Part shown: one piece after another, positions 43,280-51,240 of the stretch
Layout: every line of letters starts with the position of its first letter
Numbering within the stretch: the stretch's first letter is position 1
Source of the DNA: Geomicrobium sediminis
GTDB taxonomy: Bacteria; Bacillota; Bacilli; Bacillales; Marinococcaceae
DNA: 64,000 nt
NCBI RefSeq assembly: GCF_016908595.1
Contig: NZ_JAFBEC010000001.1
Location: 434,001-498,000 of the forward strand
Direction of reading: 5' to 3'
Program-made: the position numbers and the translations under genes
Notes under the pieces: model-generated
Databases searched by the model: none
Told to the model about the DNA's origin: nothing
Seen by the model: the letters and a program-made list of their open reading frames with translations, nothing else

Positions 43280-43957
43280 TCTTATTACTCCTCCTTTTGT
43301 ATAGTACAAAGCTGCCTTGGAAGGATGAAACTACGACACAGCCTTGGACTTTATAAACATAAACATTCAGAAAGCTACGAGTATTACAACAAAACAAAAA
43401 TAATTACAGTTAGTTATGTTAAATTGCGACCCCGCTTTGCCCTCTTACTCTTGTCAATCTTCAAAGTTTACTAGATAACAAGACTAACCATCACCCATTA
43501 TATAGAGCTTTAAATCTACGTGTCAAACAAAAAATAGTCGATTTTTCTTATTAATGTGAAATGATTCCCATACGTGGGTCTTGTATTTTTTGATATTTCG
43601 ACAAGTTACCTCAATTTTACAGGATGGAGGCAAATATTGCTAGGCATTTTCTTTTATTAATCATAAAAAGGTAGTTTTTTAGTGATTTAGTCTCTTACTT
43701 TTTGTATTTTTAATAATTTTAACCTGATTTTATAGATACTTTAGCATTAATAATATGAAATATCTTTGTAATACCAGTAAACATCTTAGATATTTTTATA
43801 GTTCTTTTTTCTCTATATATGATAATTGTTATAATTTATATTTATGAGATGAATTACTCATGCACATTTCTTCCTAGTGAATTATCTCTATTTTTCTGAA
43901 TCGCTGTACGTAAATTATCACTCGGCATTTCCCGAACTTAAAACGCTTGGCACACAT
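43280..43957. other. S-layer leader and AT-rich upstream region
   Basis: The part 43280-43490 is a leader of roughly 210 nt between the predicted transcription start and the S-layer start codon, a length typical for stable S-layer mRNAs. The remaining 450 bp up to the poly(A) tract is very AT-rich with no gene. Confidence 0.55.
43497..43526 (-). promoter_or_regulatory. consensus sigma-A promoter of the S-layer gene
   Basis: Minus strand TTGACA (43526-43521), 18-bp spacer, TATAAT (43502-43497): both hexamers are perfect. Confidence 0.85.
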
Positions 43958-43979
43958 AAAAAAAAAAAAAAAAAAAAAA
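43958..43979. repeat. homopolymer of 22 A
   Basis: A run of 22 A on the plus strand (22 T on the minus strand), directly after the terminator stem of the lipoprotein gene. This is far longer than the T tract of ordinary terminators. Confidence 0.9.
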
Positions 43980-44010
43980 CCACGCTCACCATAATTTGAT
44001 GGCAACGTGG
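43980..44010 (-). terminator. terminator of the DUF6612-like gene
   Basis: Minus-strand CCACG..GCCAT / ATGG..GCGTGG hairpin with an internal mismatch, followed by the 22-T tract. Confidence 0.8.
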
Positions 44011-44016
44011 GTTTCT

Positions 44017-44823
44017 CTATTCTGTTTCTATTTCTTCTTCAAGCTCTTCGTCGTCTTGCGCTTGTCGTTGCTCTTCTTCTAAAATTTCGTGAACAAATGA
44101 CTCTACATCATCACTTACTTCATTCCAATGATCGAAAACAATGCTTTGTTGATCATCGACTTGCTGGAGATCTCCTTGTAATTCCACTGTGAATCGATAG
44201 CGCGTATCAAATTGATGAAGCTCGTATGTCTCTTTGTCGATAAAAGCAACCATATCAATTCGTTCTATTTCTATGTTGTCAGCCATGTCCTCACCAAGTT
44301 CTTCATCGATCATTCCCCATTGTTCCATCTTATTCAGAACAAGTGGAATGTGTTGTTCTTGATCCGTTCGAAAAGATACTTCATAGAAGTCTTCTATTTC
44401 TTTCATCAACATGGATTCTTGAAACGGTTCATATCGATTCATTTCATCAATCGGATTGACCATCGACAAGAAGCTACCTTGAATGTCATCACTGAACTGT
44501 CGTATGTCCTCACCTTCTTCAACATACGCTTCTTCATCATTGATGTGAATTCGAAACTCTAACGGCTCATTAAAATCAACCAGATCGAGTGTACTAATCA
44601 CGTATGCGTCAAGTGGGTGTAGTTGCATCGCACCTCGTGTGTTTGCATTCATACTTTCACCATTGATTTGTAGATTTTGCCACTTTTTAAAATGAACGTT
44701 CTCCGTCGATTCATCTAGGATCGTTTTAGAACGATTGAAAATGTCTTCAGGATTTTCTGTAGTTGTACAACCAGAAGCAACAATTAACATCATTACTCCG
44801 AAGGTCATCAGTCGCTTTTTCAT
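44017..44823 (-). CDS. DUF6612-like lipoprotein
   Basis: A 268-residue lipoprotein: signal peptide with VASGC lipobox, then NPEDIFNRSKTILDES as in the DUF6612/LppX-type lipoproteins of bacilli, with a repeated beta-strand fold and a conserved TYELHQFDTRYRF segment near the end. The C-terminal 25 residues are almost all Glu, Asp, Gln. LppX-like folds bind hydrophobic ligands, but the role of DUF6612 proteins is not established. The gene is divergent from the NlpC/P60-SLH gene, and a WalR-type box lies 72 bp upstream of its start. Confidence 0.7.
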   Translation of the reverse strand: MKKRLMTFGVMMLIVASGCTTTENPEDIFNRSKTILDESTENVHFKKWQNLQINGESMNANTRGAMQLHPLDAYVISTLDLVDFNEPLEFRIHINDEEAYVEEGEDIRQFSDDIQGSFLSMVNPIDEMNRYEPFQESMLMKEIEDFYEVSFRTDQEQHIPLVLNKMEQWGMIDEELGEDMADNIEIERIDMVAFIDKETYELHQFDTRYRFTVELQGDLQQVDDQQSIVFDHWNEVSDDVESFVHEILEEEQRQAQDDEELEEEIETE

Positions 44824-44894
44824 AGGAACTCCTTTATTGAAGATTAAACGTTTACCGTTTTATTTTAGCGGATGCATGTTTCTTTGTATAGCCT

Positions 44895-44911
44895 TGTTAC
44901 AGTTCTGTTAC
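44895..44911. promoter_or_regulatory. WalR-type box, distal
   Basis: TGTTAC-AGTTC-TGTTAC fits the WalR (YycF) consensus TGTWAH-N5-TGTWAH exactly. It lies 72 bp upstream of the lipoprotein start and 335 bp upstream of the hydrolase start. Confidence 0.55.
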
Positions 44912-45067
44912 ATTCCCGTGATCTACGACTAAAAAGACAATAGTTTCTTTTCTTCTCTAAAAATCGACATGTAACAGTCGTTCACGACTTCTTTTTACAG
45001 CAAGTACAGAGAGACTCTGTTTAAATTGACGTCTTTTTATAGAAAATGTTTCATTATGTCTCCAACT

Positions 45068-45084
45068 TGTTACACAACTGTAAA
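45068..45084. promoter_or_regulatory. WalR-type box, proximal to NlpC/P60-SLH gene
   Basis: TGTTAC-ACAAC-TGTAAA fits the WalR consensus exactly, 161 bp upstream of the start of a cell-wall hydrolase gene, the typical target class of WalR. Confidence 0.6.
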
Positions 45085-45245
45085 GGCACACATCTAAATG
45101 CCTATGATAGACTATGAATTGTTGAAAAGTAACTTACATATCCAACTATCGATGAACTCTATTAGAACTACACATACAACGTTTTACAACAATCTATTAA
45201 AATTATGAACCGTAGCAGGGGAGCTACAGGGGAAGGGGAATTCCA

Positions 45246-46286
45246 TTGCGTAAGTTTCTAATGACTGCGGCAAGTGCAGTACTTGCACTGTCGGTGTTTT
45301 CTGCAGACGTCGAAACAGCAGACGCCCAATCCGCAGCCGACCAAGTAATTACAGAGGGTAAGAAGCATTTAGGATCACCATACCGTTACGGAGGGACAAG
45401 CCCTAGCGGATTTGATTGTTCAGGTTATCTCGTTTATATCTTTGACAGAGCGATTGACCAAAGTTTACCGAGAACCGCTGCTGCGCAAGCAAGTGCTGGT
45501 GACAGCGTGTCTAAGAGCAATCTACAACCAGGAGACCTCGTGTTCTTTAATACATCAGGTAGAGGCGTTTCGCACTCAGGAATGTACATCGGTGGTGGAG
45601 ATATGATCCATTCCTCATCTTCTCGTGGTGTATCGATCGTCAGCATTAATGATCCTTACTACTGGGGTAGCCGCTATATCGGTGCACAGCGTGTCATTAC
45701 AGAACAAGAAGAGGTTGCTTCTGAGACATCGCCACCTGAGCCAAAACCACTTCCGGCAGGACAATATCATGATGTACGTGAAAGTCACTTTGCATACGCC
45801 GAGATAAAATCTCTTGGTGAGTCAGGAATTATAAATGGCTATAGCGATTATACTTATAGACCTAACCAACAGATTGATCGCTCACAAGCAGCTGCATTAA
45901 TTGCACGTACTTTAGACCTCAAACCTGATGGAAATCCAGGTTATGACGATGTGTCTTCTAGCCACCATAATGCTGATGTGATTTCAGCAGTTGAATCCGC
46001 TGGTTATTTCGATAGCATTGTTAAGGGTAATGATTTTAAACCTTCAGCAAAGATCACACGCGGGGAAATTGCAGCAGTATTCTACGAAGCATTTAACTTG
46101 GAAGGCTTTGAGTCTGAAGAGAATTTCCATGATGTAGCTGGTCATGAGTACTATGATCAAATCATGGCATTTGCAGGCACTGAAATATCTACTGGAACTC
46201 GTGACGGTGGCTATGACCCTGAAAGGGTTGCAAATCGTGGTCACTTCGCTGCATTCCTTGATCGTGCTTTAAATGTTCATAACTAA
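45246..46286 (+). CDS. SLH-anchored NlpC/P60 peptidoglycan endopeptidase
   Basis: A 346-residue exported hydrolase. Signal peptide about 1-27; NlpC/P60 domain about 33-150 with Cys58 in GFDCSGYL, His110 in SHSGMYIGG and the third polar residue His122; then three SLH repeats (about 173-346: YHDVRESHFAYAEIKSLGES, DDVSSSHHNADVISAVESAG, FHDVAGHEYYDQIMAFAGTE). It would cut peptide stems of peptidoglycan while bound to the wall polymer under the S-layer. The TTG start at 45246 follows AAGGGGAA. Two WalR-type boxes upstream suggest control by the essential cell-wall two-component system. Confidence 0.92.
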   Translation: MRKFLMTAASAVLALSVFSADVETADAQSAADQVITEGKKHLGSPYRYGGTSPSGFDCSGYLVYIFDRAIDQSLPRTAAAQASAGDSVSKSNLQPGDLVFFNTSGRGVSHSGMYIGGGDMIHSSSSRGVSIVSINDPYYWGSRYIGAQRVITEQEEVASETSPPEPKPLPAGQYHDVRESHFAYAEIKSLGESGIINGYSDYTYRPNQQIDRSQAAALIARTLDLKPDGNPGYDDVSSSHHNADVISAVESAGYFDSIVKGNDFKPSAKITRGEIAAVFYEAFNLEGFESEENFHDVAGHEYYDQIMAFAGTEISTGTRDGGYDPERVANRGHFAAFLDRALNVHN

Positions 46287-46674
46287 TTAACAAACCAAAA
46301 CCCGCCTCCGCATTTGCGTGAGGCGGGTTTCTTCATATGTAGCCGAGGAAACGGCGACGCTACATCGGTGTAGTCATCTATGTTTCATCGGGGGATCATT
46401 CGCTCAGGGGGTTGCGAACGATCATCTATTATACTAAGGGGGTATGGGGTTAGTTATTGTATTCACGTTTTGAACGGTTTCTAAACCTTTTTCTTTAATT
46501 TTTTTTGAGAAAATGTTTTTCCTCTGCTTTCTTCAACAAACCTTTCCAAATTTGTATGAGAATCGTTCTTTTCTCAGCGAAAAGTGGCGAGGAATTTCCC
46601 TTGCTTCTCGATTGCAATTCTCTTACGCTTAGATTATTCCATTTTCATAGATTTATTTTGAGAGGGGTTCGTAC
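46287..46674. other. intergenic with terminator and small hairpin
   Basis: Holds the terminator below and a GATCATTCGC...GCGAACGATC inverted repeat (46394-46423) with a 10-base loop. The rest is T-rich without an identifiable gene or riboswitch. Confidence 0.5.
46299..46330 (+). terminator. terminator of the NlpC/P60-SLH gene
   Basis: AACCCGCCTC/GAGGCGGGTT outer stem with inner CGC-ATTT-GCG, followed by TTTC. Confidence 0.9.
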
Positions 46675-47559
46675 ATGTCGAAGAAATCATTGTTGTTATC
46701 ATTCGTACCATTATTCCTGTTATTTCTATTCTTGCCCGTCTCTGTACATGCCTATCAAACAGGCTATGTCGATACAAACGGCTCATTGCTCGTACGTGAT
46801 AGTGCAAACACTGAGTCACCGGTCGTCGGTTCATTAGTCGATCGGCAGACGATTGAATACTTAGATGTAGGAAATGGTTGGGGACAAATTACGTATCATG
46901 GTCGCACGGGTTACGTAAGCCTCGACTACATTACAGAAACGGGTGTTGATGCTGTTGAAGACACCGATGCGCAAGACACTGTCGTCCATGAAGAAGCAGA
47001 GTCACCGCCGTTAAACGGTGCACCGCTTGGTTCAATCCAACGAATTGTCCTTGATCCTGGTCACGGTGGACAAGACCCCGGGGCGGTCGTAAACAATTTC
47101 TATGAAAAAGAAATTACACTAGACATCGCCAATCGTGCAGCAGCGTACCTAACGGACGCCGGGTACAACGTTAGCCTGACCCGTTCAAATGATTCATTTA
47201 TCGCTTTAGACGACCGTGCGGACTATGCAAATGGGACAAGTGCGGATATCTTTATTAGCATCCACGCAAATGCTTCCTTTGATTTAGACGCAAACGGCAT
47301 TGAAACTTACTATGCTCCTGGTAGCGCGGCTGGCCAGACGCTCGCTCATGCTTTGCAATCAGAAGCTGTTCGCGAGATCGACATGCGTGATCGCGGTGTG
47401 TTGCCGAGCAATTACGTTGTCCTAAGGAAAACCGCGATGCCTGCAGCTCTTATTGAATTTGGTTTTATGACGAATGAATATGACCGAAGCTTGCAACAGA
47501 CCGATCTCATGCGCGATCAAAGCGCACGTGCAATTCTACGGGCAGTGCAATCGTTATAA
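46675..47559 (+). CDS. SH3b-domain N-acetylmuramoyl-L-alanine amidase
   Basis: A 294-residue secreted protein: signal peptide about 1-26, a bacterial SH3 domain about 28-88 (GSLLVRDSANTESPVVGSL), an acidic linker, and an Amidase_3 domain about 120-294. Zinc ligands are visible in VLDPGHGGQDPG (His), YEKEITL (Glu) and ISIHANAS (His), with the catalytic Glu in ALIEFGFMTN. It cleaves the bond between MurNAc and L-Ala. The start lies in TTCGTACATG with only GAGAGGGG upstream as ribosome binding site. A bidirectional terminator follows. Confidence 0.93.
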   Translation: MSKKSLLLSFVPLFLLFLFLPVSVHAYQTGYVDTNGSLLVRDSANTESPVVGSLVDRQTIEYLDVGNGWGQITYHGRTGYVSLDYITETGVDAVEDTDAQDTVVHEEAESPPLNGAPLGSIQRIVLDPGHGGQDPGAVVNNFYEKEITLDIANRAAAYLTDAGYNVSLTRSNDSFIALDDRADYANGTSADIFISIHANASFDLDANGIETYYAPGSAAGQTLAHALQSEAVREIDMRDRGVLPSNYVVLRKTAMPAALIEFGFMTNEYDRSLQQTDLMRDQSARAILRAVQSL

Positions 47560-47571
47560 TTGCATACACTC

Positions 47572-47604
47572 AAAAAAAGCTACCGAGTTGAACTCGGTAG
47601 CTTT
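47572..47604. terminator. bidirectional terminator
   Basis: AAAGCTACCGAGTT-G-AACTCGGTAGCTTT serves the amidase gene on the plus strand and the small membrane gene on the minus strand (A7 gives T7 on the minus side). Confidence 0.9.
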
Positions 47605-47839
47605 ATCCATGTGATTCACTTTCTCTCATTCGGCTCTGAATTCGTCGTTCGAACTTGCGAATAAGATGGTTGTTAATCACAAACACGACCGCGCCGATGG
47701 AGATGCTAATCATCGTGCCGACAGGTACGCCGTGTTCGTCTGGGTTCACCACTGCCAAAATACTTAATGGGATGACAATGATGGTCATGAGGACTAAAAA
47801 CGCAATGAGAAAATTCCTTAACATCTGCAGTGCATCCAC
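47603..47839 (-). CDS. small two-helix membrane protein, unknown
   Basis: A 78-residue protein (GTG start at 47839, ten bases after AAGGGGAG; an alternative TTG at 47866 would add nine residues). Two hydrophobic segments, FLIAFLVLMTIIVIPLSILAVV and TMISISIGAVVFVINNHLI, are followed by a basic amphipathic tail. It follows the MscS-type channel gene by 54 bp and ends at a strong terminator, so it is probably co-transcribed with the channel. No family recognised. Confidence 0.6.
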   Translation of the reverse strand: MDALQMLRNFLIAFLVLMTIIVIPLSILAVVNPDEHGVPVGTMISISIGAVVFVINNHLIRKFERRIQSRMRESESHG

Positions 47840-47893
47840 CAGAACCCTGCTCCCCTTTTCCCTCAATTTGTTTCCTGGTGAGTCAACGCGTTA

Positions 47894-48721
47894 CTACGAT
47901 TGTTTCTCTTCCACGTACACTTGCTTTGGCACTGGAATGTGAATGTCCGCTTCTTCTAGCGCTTCTTTACACACTTGGCGAAGCTTACGTTCAACAGCCC
48001 ACTGATTCATGTTCGTTGTGTACGTTAGGATGCGAATTTTCATGTCGTATTCATCGAAGCTAGACACCCCAAGAACATAAGGTTCTTCGACGATATTCTC
48101 GTCTTGTTCATACAACTCTTTCGTTGCTTTTTGAAGCACTGTAATGGCTTCATTGATATTTTCGTTGAAAGAGATTCCGATGTCAATAAATGCTTCCATA
48201 TTTCCTCTGGAGTGATTACTTACACTCGTAATGTCACGGTTCGGAATGAAATGAAGGGTACCATCAAAACCGCGAATTCGCGTCGTACGAAGACCGACTT
48301 CTTCCACAATCCCGTCTAGCCCTGCTACCGTTACATAATCTTCTGCATCAATTTGTTTCTCTATTAATAAGAAGAAACCTGTCACAATATCGCTCACAAG
48401 CCCTTGTGCACCGAACGCAACAGCTAGTCCGACAACACCTGCACCAGCTAAGATTGGCATAATCTCAACGCCAAAGGCGCCTAAGAAGACGAGCACAAAT
48501 ACAAATAATAATACGTACGTAAAAATGCTATGAACCAAGTTCTTTAGCGTCTTAATTCGTCCTGGATGAATATTACGCTTCTCTGATACCGTCTTAAAAA
48601 TCCGTGTAATCACAGACGCCCCGACTGCACGAACGATCAAATACCCGACGATAATGAGTACAATTTCAATTAGCACTGGAATTGCAGCGCTCATAATCGC
48701 TTGGAAATCAAAATCAAACAC
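47894..48721 (-). CDS. MscS-family mechanosensitive channel
   Basis: A 275-residue channel of the small-conductance type: two or three N-terminal helices, the pore-lining helix rich in Gly/Ala (LAGAGVVGLAVAFGAQGLVSDIVTGFF) and the beta domain (YVTVAGLDGIVEEVGLRTTRIR). GTG 48721 is chosen, nine bases after AAAGG; the longer frame upstream is basic and has no ribosome binding site. It releases solutes on hypo-osmotic shock, relevant for an organism with many signs of salt adaptation. Downstream lies a small membrane protein gene. Confidence 0.92.
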   Translation of the reverse strand: MFDFDFQAIMSAAIPVLIEIVLIIVGYLIVRAVGASVITRIFKTVSEKRNIHPGRIKTLKNLVHSIFTYVLLFVFVLVFLGAFGVEIMPILAGAGVVGLAVAFGAQGLVSDIVTGFFLLIEKQIDAEDYVTVAGLDGIVEEVGLRTTRIRGFDGTLHFIPNRDITSVSNHSRGNMEAFIDIGISFNENINEAITVLQKATKELYEQDENIVEEPYVLGVSSFDEYDMKIRILTYTTNMNQWAVERKLRQVCKEALEEADIHIPVPKQVYVEEKQS

Positions 48722-48797
48722 ATAAACACACCTTTCTGTACGAGTTCTCGACCTTCTTTTTTCCCGTCCAAGCGAGTGACTAAACGTCAAATCCATA

Positions 48798-48826
48798 AAG
48801 AAAAGCCCTGTTCGTTGAACAGGACT
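48798..48826 (-). terminator. terminator of the PG-binding NlpC/P60 gene
   Basis: CCTGTTC-AAC-GAACAGG perfect 7-bp stem followed by GCTTTTCTTT on the minus strand. Confidence 0.85.
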
Positions 48827-48835
48827 ACGTTAATC

Positions 48836-50347
48836 TTAATGAAGACGCTTCGCTCCTAAATAACGAGGATTCCAATAACTGTTATTCAAATCTGCGACTG
48901 TTACGCCAGTTGAAGAGCCAGCATGCACGAACTTGTTGTTTCCTATGTAAATCCCTGCGTGTGATGGTCCTCCTGTCGTATCAAAGAAGACGATGTCTCC
49001 TACGCTTGGTGAACTTACACTCGAACCACTAGAAAACATGTTGGCAACGGTTCGTGGTGTGTTCACACCATTTTCTTTGAATACATACTGAATAAATCCA
49101 GAGCAATCGAAACCTGAAGGAGAAGTACCTCCCCAGACGTACGGTACACCGAGGTGATTCGATGCGCTATTTACTACGTTCGTCACAAAGTTCCCGCCAC
49201 TTCCTCCTCCTGATGAAGGCGGTGTTGACGGCTTGCTCGGAGCTGATGTGTTCCCTTGTAAGGCACCAAATGTTGCTGGGCCTGCGATGCCATCTACGGC
49301 TAAGCTTTGATCTTGTTGAAACTTACGTACTGCTTGATATGTAAGATCCCCGAACACCCCTGTTGGTGCAATGTTCATATAGCCCTTATCACGAAGCAAT
49401 TGCTGTAAGTTCGTTACTTGCTGACCTTGCATCCCTTGGCGAACGATCCCATTCCCACCTGACGGTGCCGACGGTGTCGTACTCACGCTGTCACCCGCAC
49501 GTTTCGGACTGCTCGCGAGTGTTCGATGCGTTTGCGGGCCAACTAAGCCATCCGCTCCGATTTGGTTCGTTCGTTGAAAGTCTCGGACTGCTCGTTCTGT
49601 AACTGGACCAAACACGCCCGTTACCGCATGGCTGTAATACCCTAAGTCCTTTAATTGTTGTTGCAAGACGGATACTTGGTTGCCACGATCACCAGGACTT
49701 ATTAAGCCTGTCGATGTCGGCGTAAAGTTTCCTGAATCTCCTGAGGAAGAATTGCCTCCTCCTGAGCCGAGAACACTTTCTGAGCCTTGAACGACTTGTA
49801 ATTGTCTCTGTGTCTGTGGACCAACGATGCCATCGACCCCAAGACCGTGTGATCGTTGAAAGTCTTGAACAGCCGCTTGTGTGACACGACCGAAATGGCC
49901 ATCAACCGTTGAGTTAAAGAATCCTAGATCTCTAAGCTGTCGTTGCAAATTCGAGACGCTTTCGCCTTTCATGCCATTGCGAATAAGTGTACCAGAAGAG
50001 CCTCCTGAAGTACTCTGGCTACTTCTAACTTGTTCACTCGGTCGGTCCTTTAGAAGGGCACCGATCGTTTGTGGTCCGGCAATGCCATCGACACTCAGTG
50101 AATGATCACCTTGGAACTGCCTTACAGCCCGAACGGTGATGTCCCCGTAATACCCGGTTGCGGTTTGGTATGTAAAGTATCCTTTTTCCTTTAACAATGT
50201 CTGTAAGTGGCGAACGTCTTCTGATTGTTGCCCGTAGCGTAACACCTGGTTCTCAAGCGCCGCATCAGCGATCATTGGAACCGTAAGCGCTGCTCCTGTA
50301 ACAGTAACCGAAGTAATTGCAAACTTCTTCACGGTACTGATCGTCAT
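48836..50347 (-). CDS. NlpC/P60 endopeptidase with four peptidoglycan-binding repeats
   Basis: A 503-residue secreted hydrolase: signal peptide about 1-29 (IADA/AL), four PG_binding_1 repeats (each with the pattern LQ..L...GYF....G.FG..T..AV..FQ....L..DGIAGP.T, around 35-100, 120-180, 215-280, 300-365) separated by Gly/Ser-rich linkers, and a C-terminal NlpC/P60 domain (about 385-503) with catalytic Cys in SGFDCSGFIQYVF and His in GPSHAGIYIG. It cuts peptide cross-bridges in the wall. ATG 50347 follows GAGGAGG; a GTG one codon earlier is too close. An intact counterpart of the broken paralogue at 51241-52671. Confidence 0.93.
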   Translation of the reverse strand: MTISTVKKFAITSVTVTGAALTVPMIADAALENQVLRYGQQSEDVRHLQTLLKEKGYFTYQTATGYYGDITVRAVRQFQGDHSLSVDGIAGPQTIGALLKDRPSEQVRSSQSTSGGSSGTLIRNGMKGESVSNLQRQLRDLGFFNSTVDGHFGRVTQAAVQDFQRSHGLGVDGIVGPQTQRQLQVVQGSESVLGSGGGNSSSGDSGNFTPTSTGLISPGDRGNQVSVLQQQLKDLGYYSHAVTGVFGPVTERAVRDFQRTNQIGADGLVGPQTHRTLASSPKRAGDSVSTTPSAPSGGNGIVRQGMQGQQVTNLQQLLRDKGYMNIAPTGVFGDLTYQAVRKFQQDQSLAVDGIAGPATFGALQGNTSAPSKPSTPPSSGGGSGGNFVTNVVNSASNHLGVPYVWGGTSPSGFDCSGFIQYVFKENGVNTPRTVANMFSSGSSVSSPSVGDIVFFDTTGGPSHAGIYIGNNKFVHAGSSTGVTVADLNNSYWNPRYLGAKRLH

Positions 50348-50360
50348 CACAGTCCTCCTC

Positions 50361-50386
50361 TTCGACGTCGAATATTGTCGAATATT
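50361..50386. promoter_or_regulatory. palindrome plus direct repeat upstream of the PG-binding hydrolase gene
   Basis: TTCGACGTCGAA (50361-50372) is a perfect 12-bp palindrome, and GTCGAATATT occurs twice in immediate succession (50367-50386). The block abuts the ribosome binding site, so it could be an operator. No regulator can be named. Confidence 0.35.
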
Positions 50387-50503
50387 ATTTAATTGTTATA
50401 ACTACTCATAGTACAATTATTTTACTACTTATTACTCAATATTACTATTTAATTCCCTCCATTTCATAAAAATAGTCTATATGTCCATATTGACACCTAA
50501 GTA

Positions 50504-51109
50504 TTAAGCATCACTTAGGTGTCTAGACGGCAAGCGCCATTGATAATAGACCGATAACATCCGCAACACAACAATACTCACAACGATTACTCCATACCCG
50601 ATTGGATGAGTAATGAAACCTAATCCGATTGGAATTCCTGCAAGTAATGTCCAAGCGATGTAAATTTCTTTTTGTAAGAAGAGAGGACGACGTCCTGCAA
50701 GTAAGTCACGAACCATTCCTCCACCGGTTCCAGTTAGTGCTGCTGCCGCAATTGCTGCGCTCACAGGTAGACCCATGTCCGCTGCAAAGATTGCCCCTTG
50801 TGTAGCAAAAGCCGCAAGTCCGATCGCATCAAAAAACACGCCCCACATCGAGCCGCGCCGGTCTAAGAACTTCGGGAATACAAAAAGAATCGTAATTGCA
50901 ACGAATGCAATCATAAATAACGGCCCTTGACCCCAAAGTGCGGTAACTGGAACACCGATTAATAAGTTCCGGATGGCACCTCCACCAAATGCCGTCACAA
51001 ATCCGAGTATGTAAACGCCCATTAAGTCATATCGTTCTTCCATGGCAACGACCACTCCACTTAATGCAAAGGCGAGCGTACCGATAATATTTAAGAGATC
51101 CCAAGTCAT
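50504..51109 (-). CDS. TRIC-type (UPF0126) cation channel family membrane protein
   Basis: A 201-residue protein of seven helices arranged as two similar halves, each with a glycine-rich segment: FGGGAIRNLLIGVPV and GTGGGMVRDLLAGRRPLF. These are the hallmarks of the UPF0126/YadS family, which is related to trimeric intracellular cation channels and forms K+-type channels in prokaryotes. Start ATG 51109 follows AAGGTG. It lies alone between the two PG-binding hydrolase genes and has no evident tie to them. Confidence 0.88.
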   Translation of the reverse strand: MTWDLLNIIGTLAFALSGVVVAMEERYDLMGVYILGFVTAFGGGAIRNLLIGVPVTALWGQGPLFMIAFVAITILFVFPKFLDRRGSMWGVFFDAIGLAAFATQGAIFAADMGLPVSAAIAAAALTGTGGGMVRDLLAGRRPLFLQKEIYIAWTLLAGIPIGLGFITHPIGYGVIVVSIVVLRMLSVYYQWRLPSRHLSDA

Positions 51110-51195
51110 TCCATTCGCACCTTTCTGTGAAACTATTATGCCACAAATCCCCAACTTCATCTATTGCTACACAGAATATCTCCATTGAAGAAAAC

Positions 51196-51234
51196 AAAAA
51201 AGCTCCTCCATTCCTTTACGGAACAAAGAAGCTT
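51196..51234 (-). terminator. terminator of the broken hydrolase gene
   Basis: Minus-strand AAGCTTCTTTGTTCC pairs imperfectly with GGAATGGAGGAGCTT and is followed by six T. Confidence 0.75.
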
Positions 51235-51240
51235 ACATCG

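Larger units (their letters stand above)
44824..45245. other. divergent control region with two WalR-type boxes
   Basis: A 422-bp intergenic region between the lipoprotein and NlpC/P60-SLH genes. It carries two TGTWAH-N5-TGTWAH sites (listed separately) and a small GTAGC/GCTAC hairpin near 45213 just before the ribosome binding site of the hydrolase gene. Confidence 0.6.

Noticed and set aside
46394-46423. Cyclic-di-AMP or other riboswitch before the amidase gene
   Set aside because: There is only a 10-bp inverted repeat; the conserved ydaO-type sequence blocks are absent.
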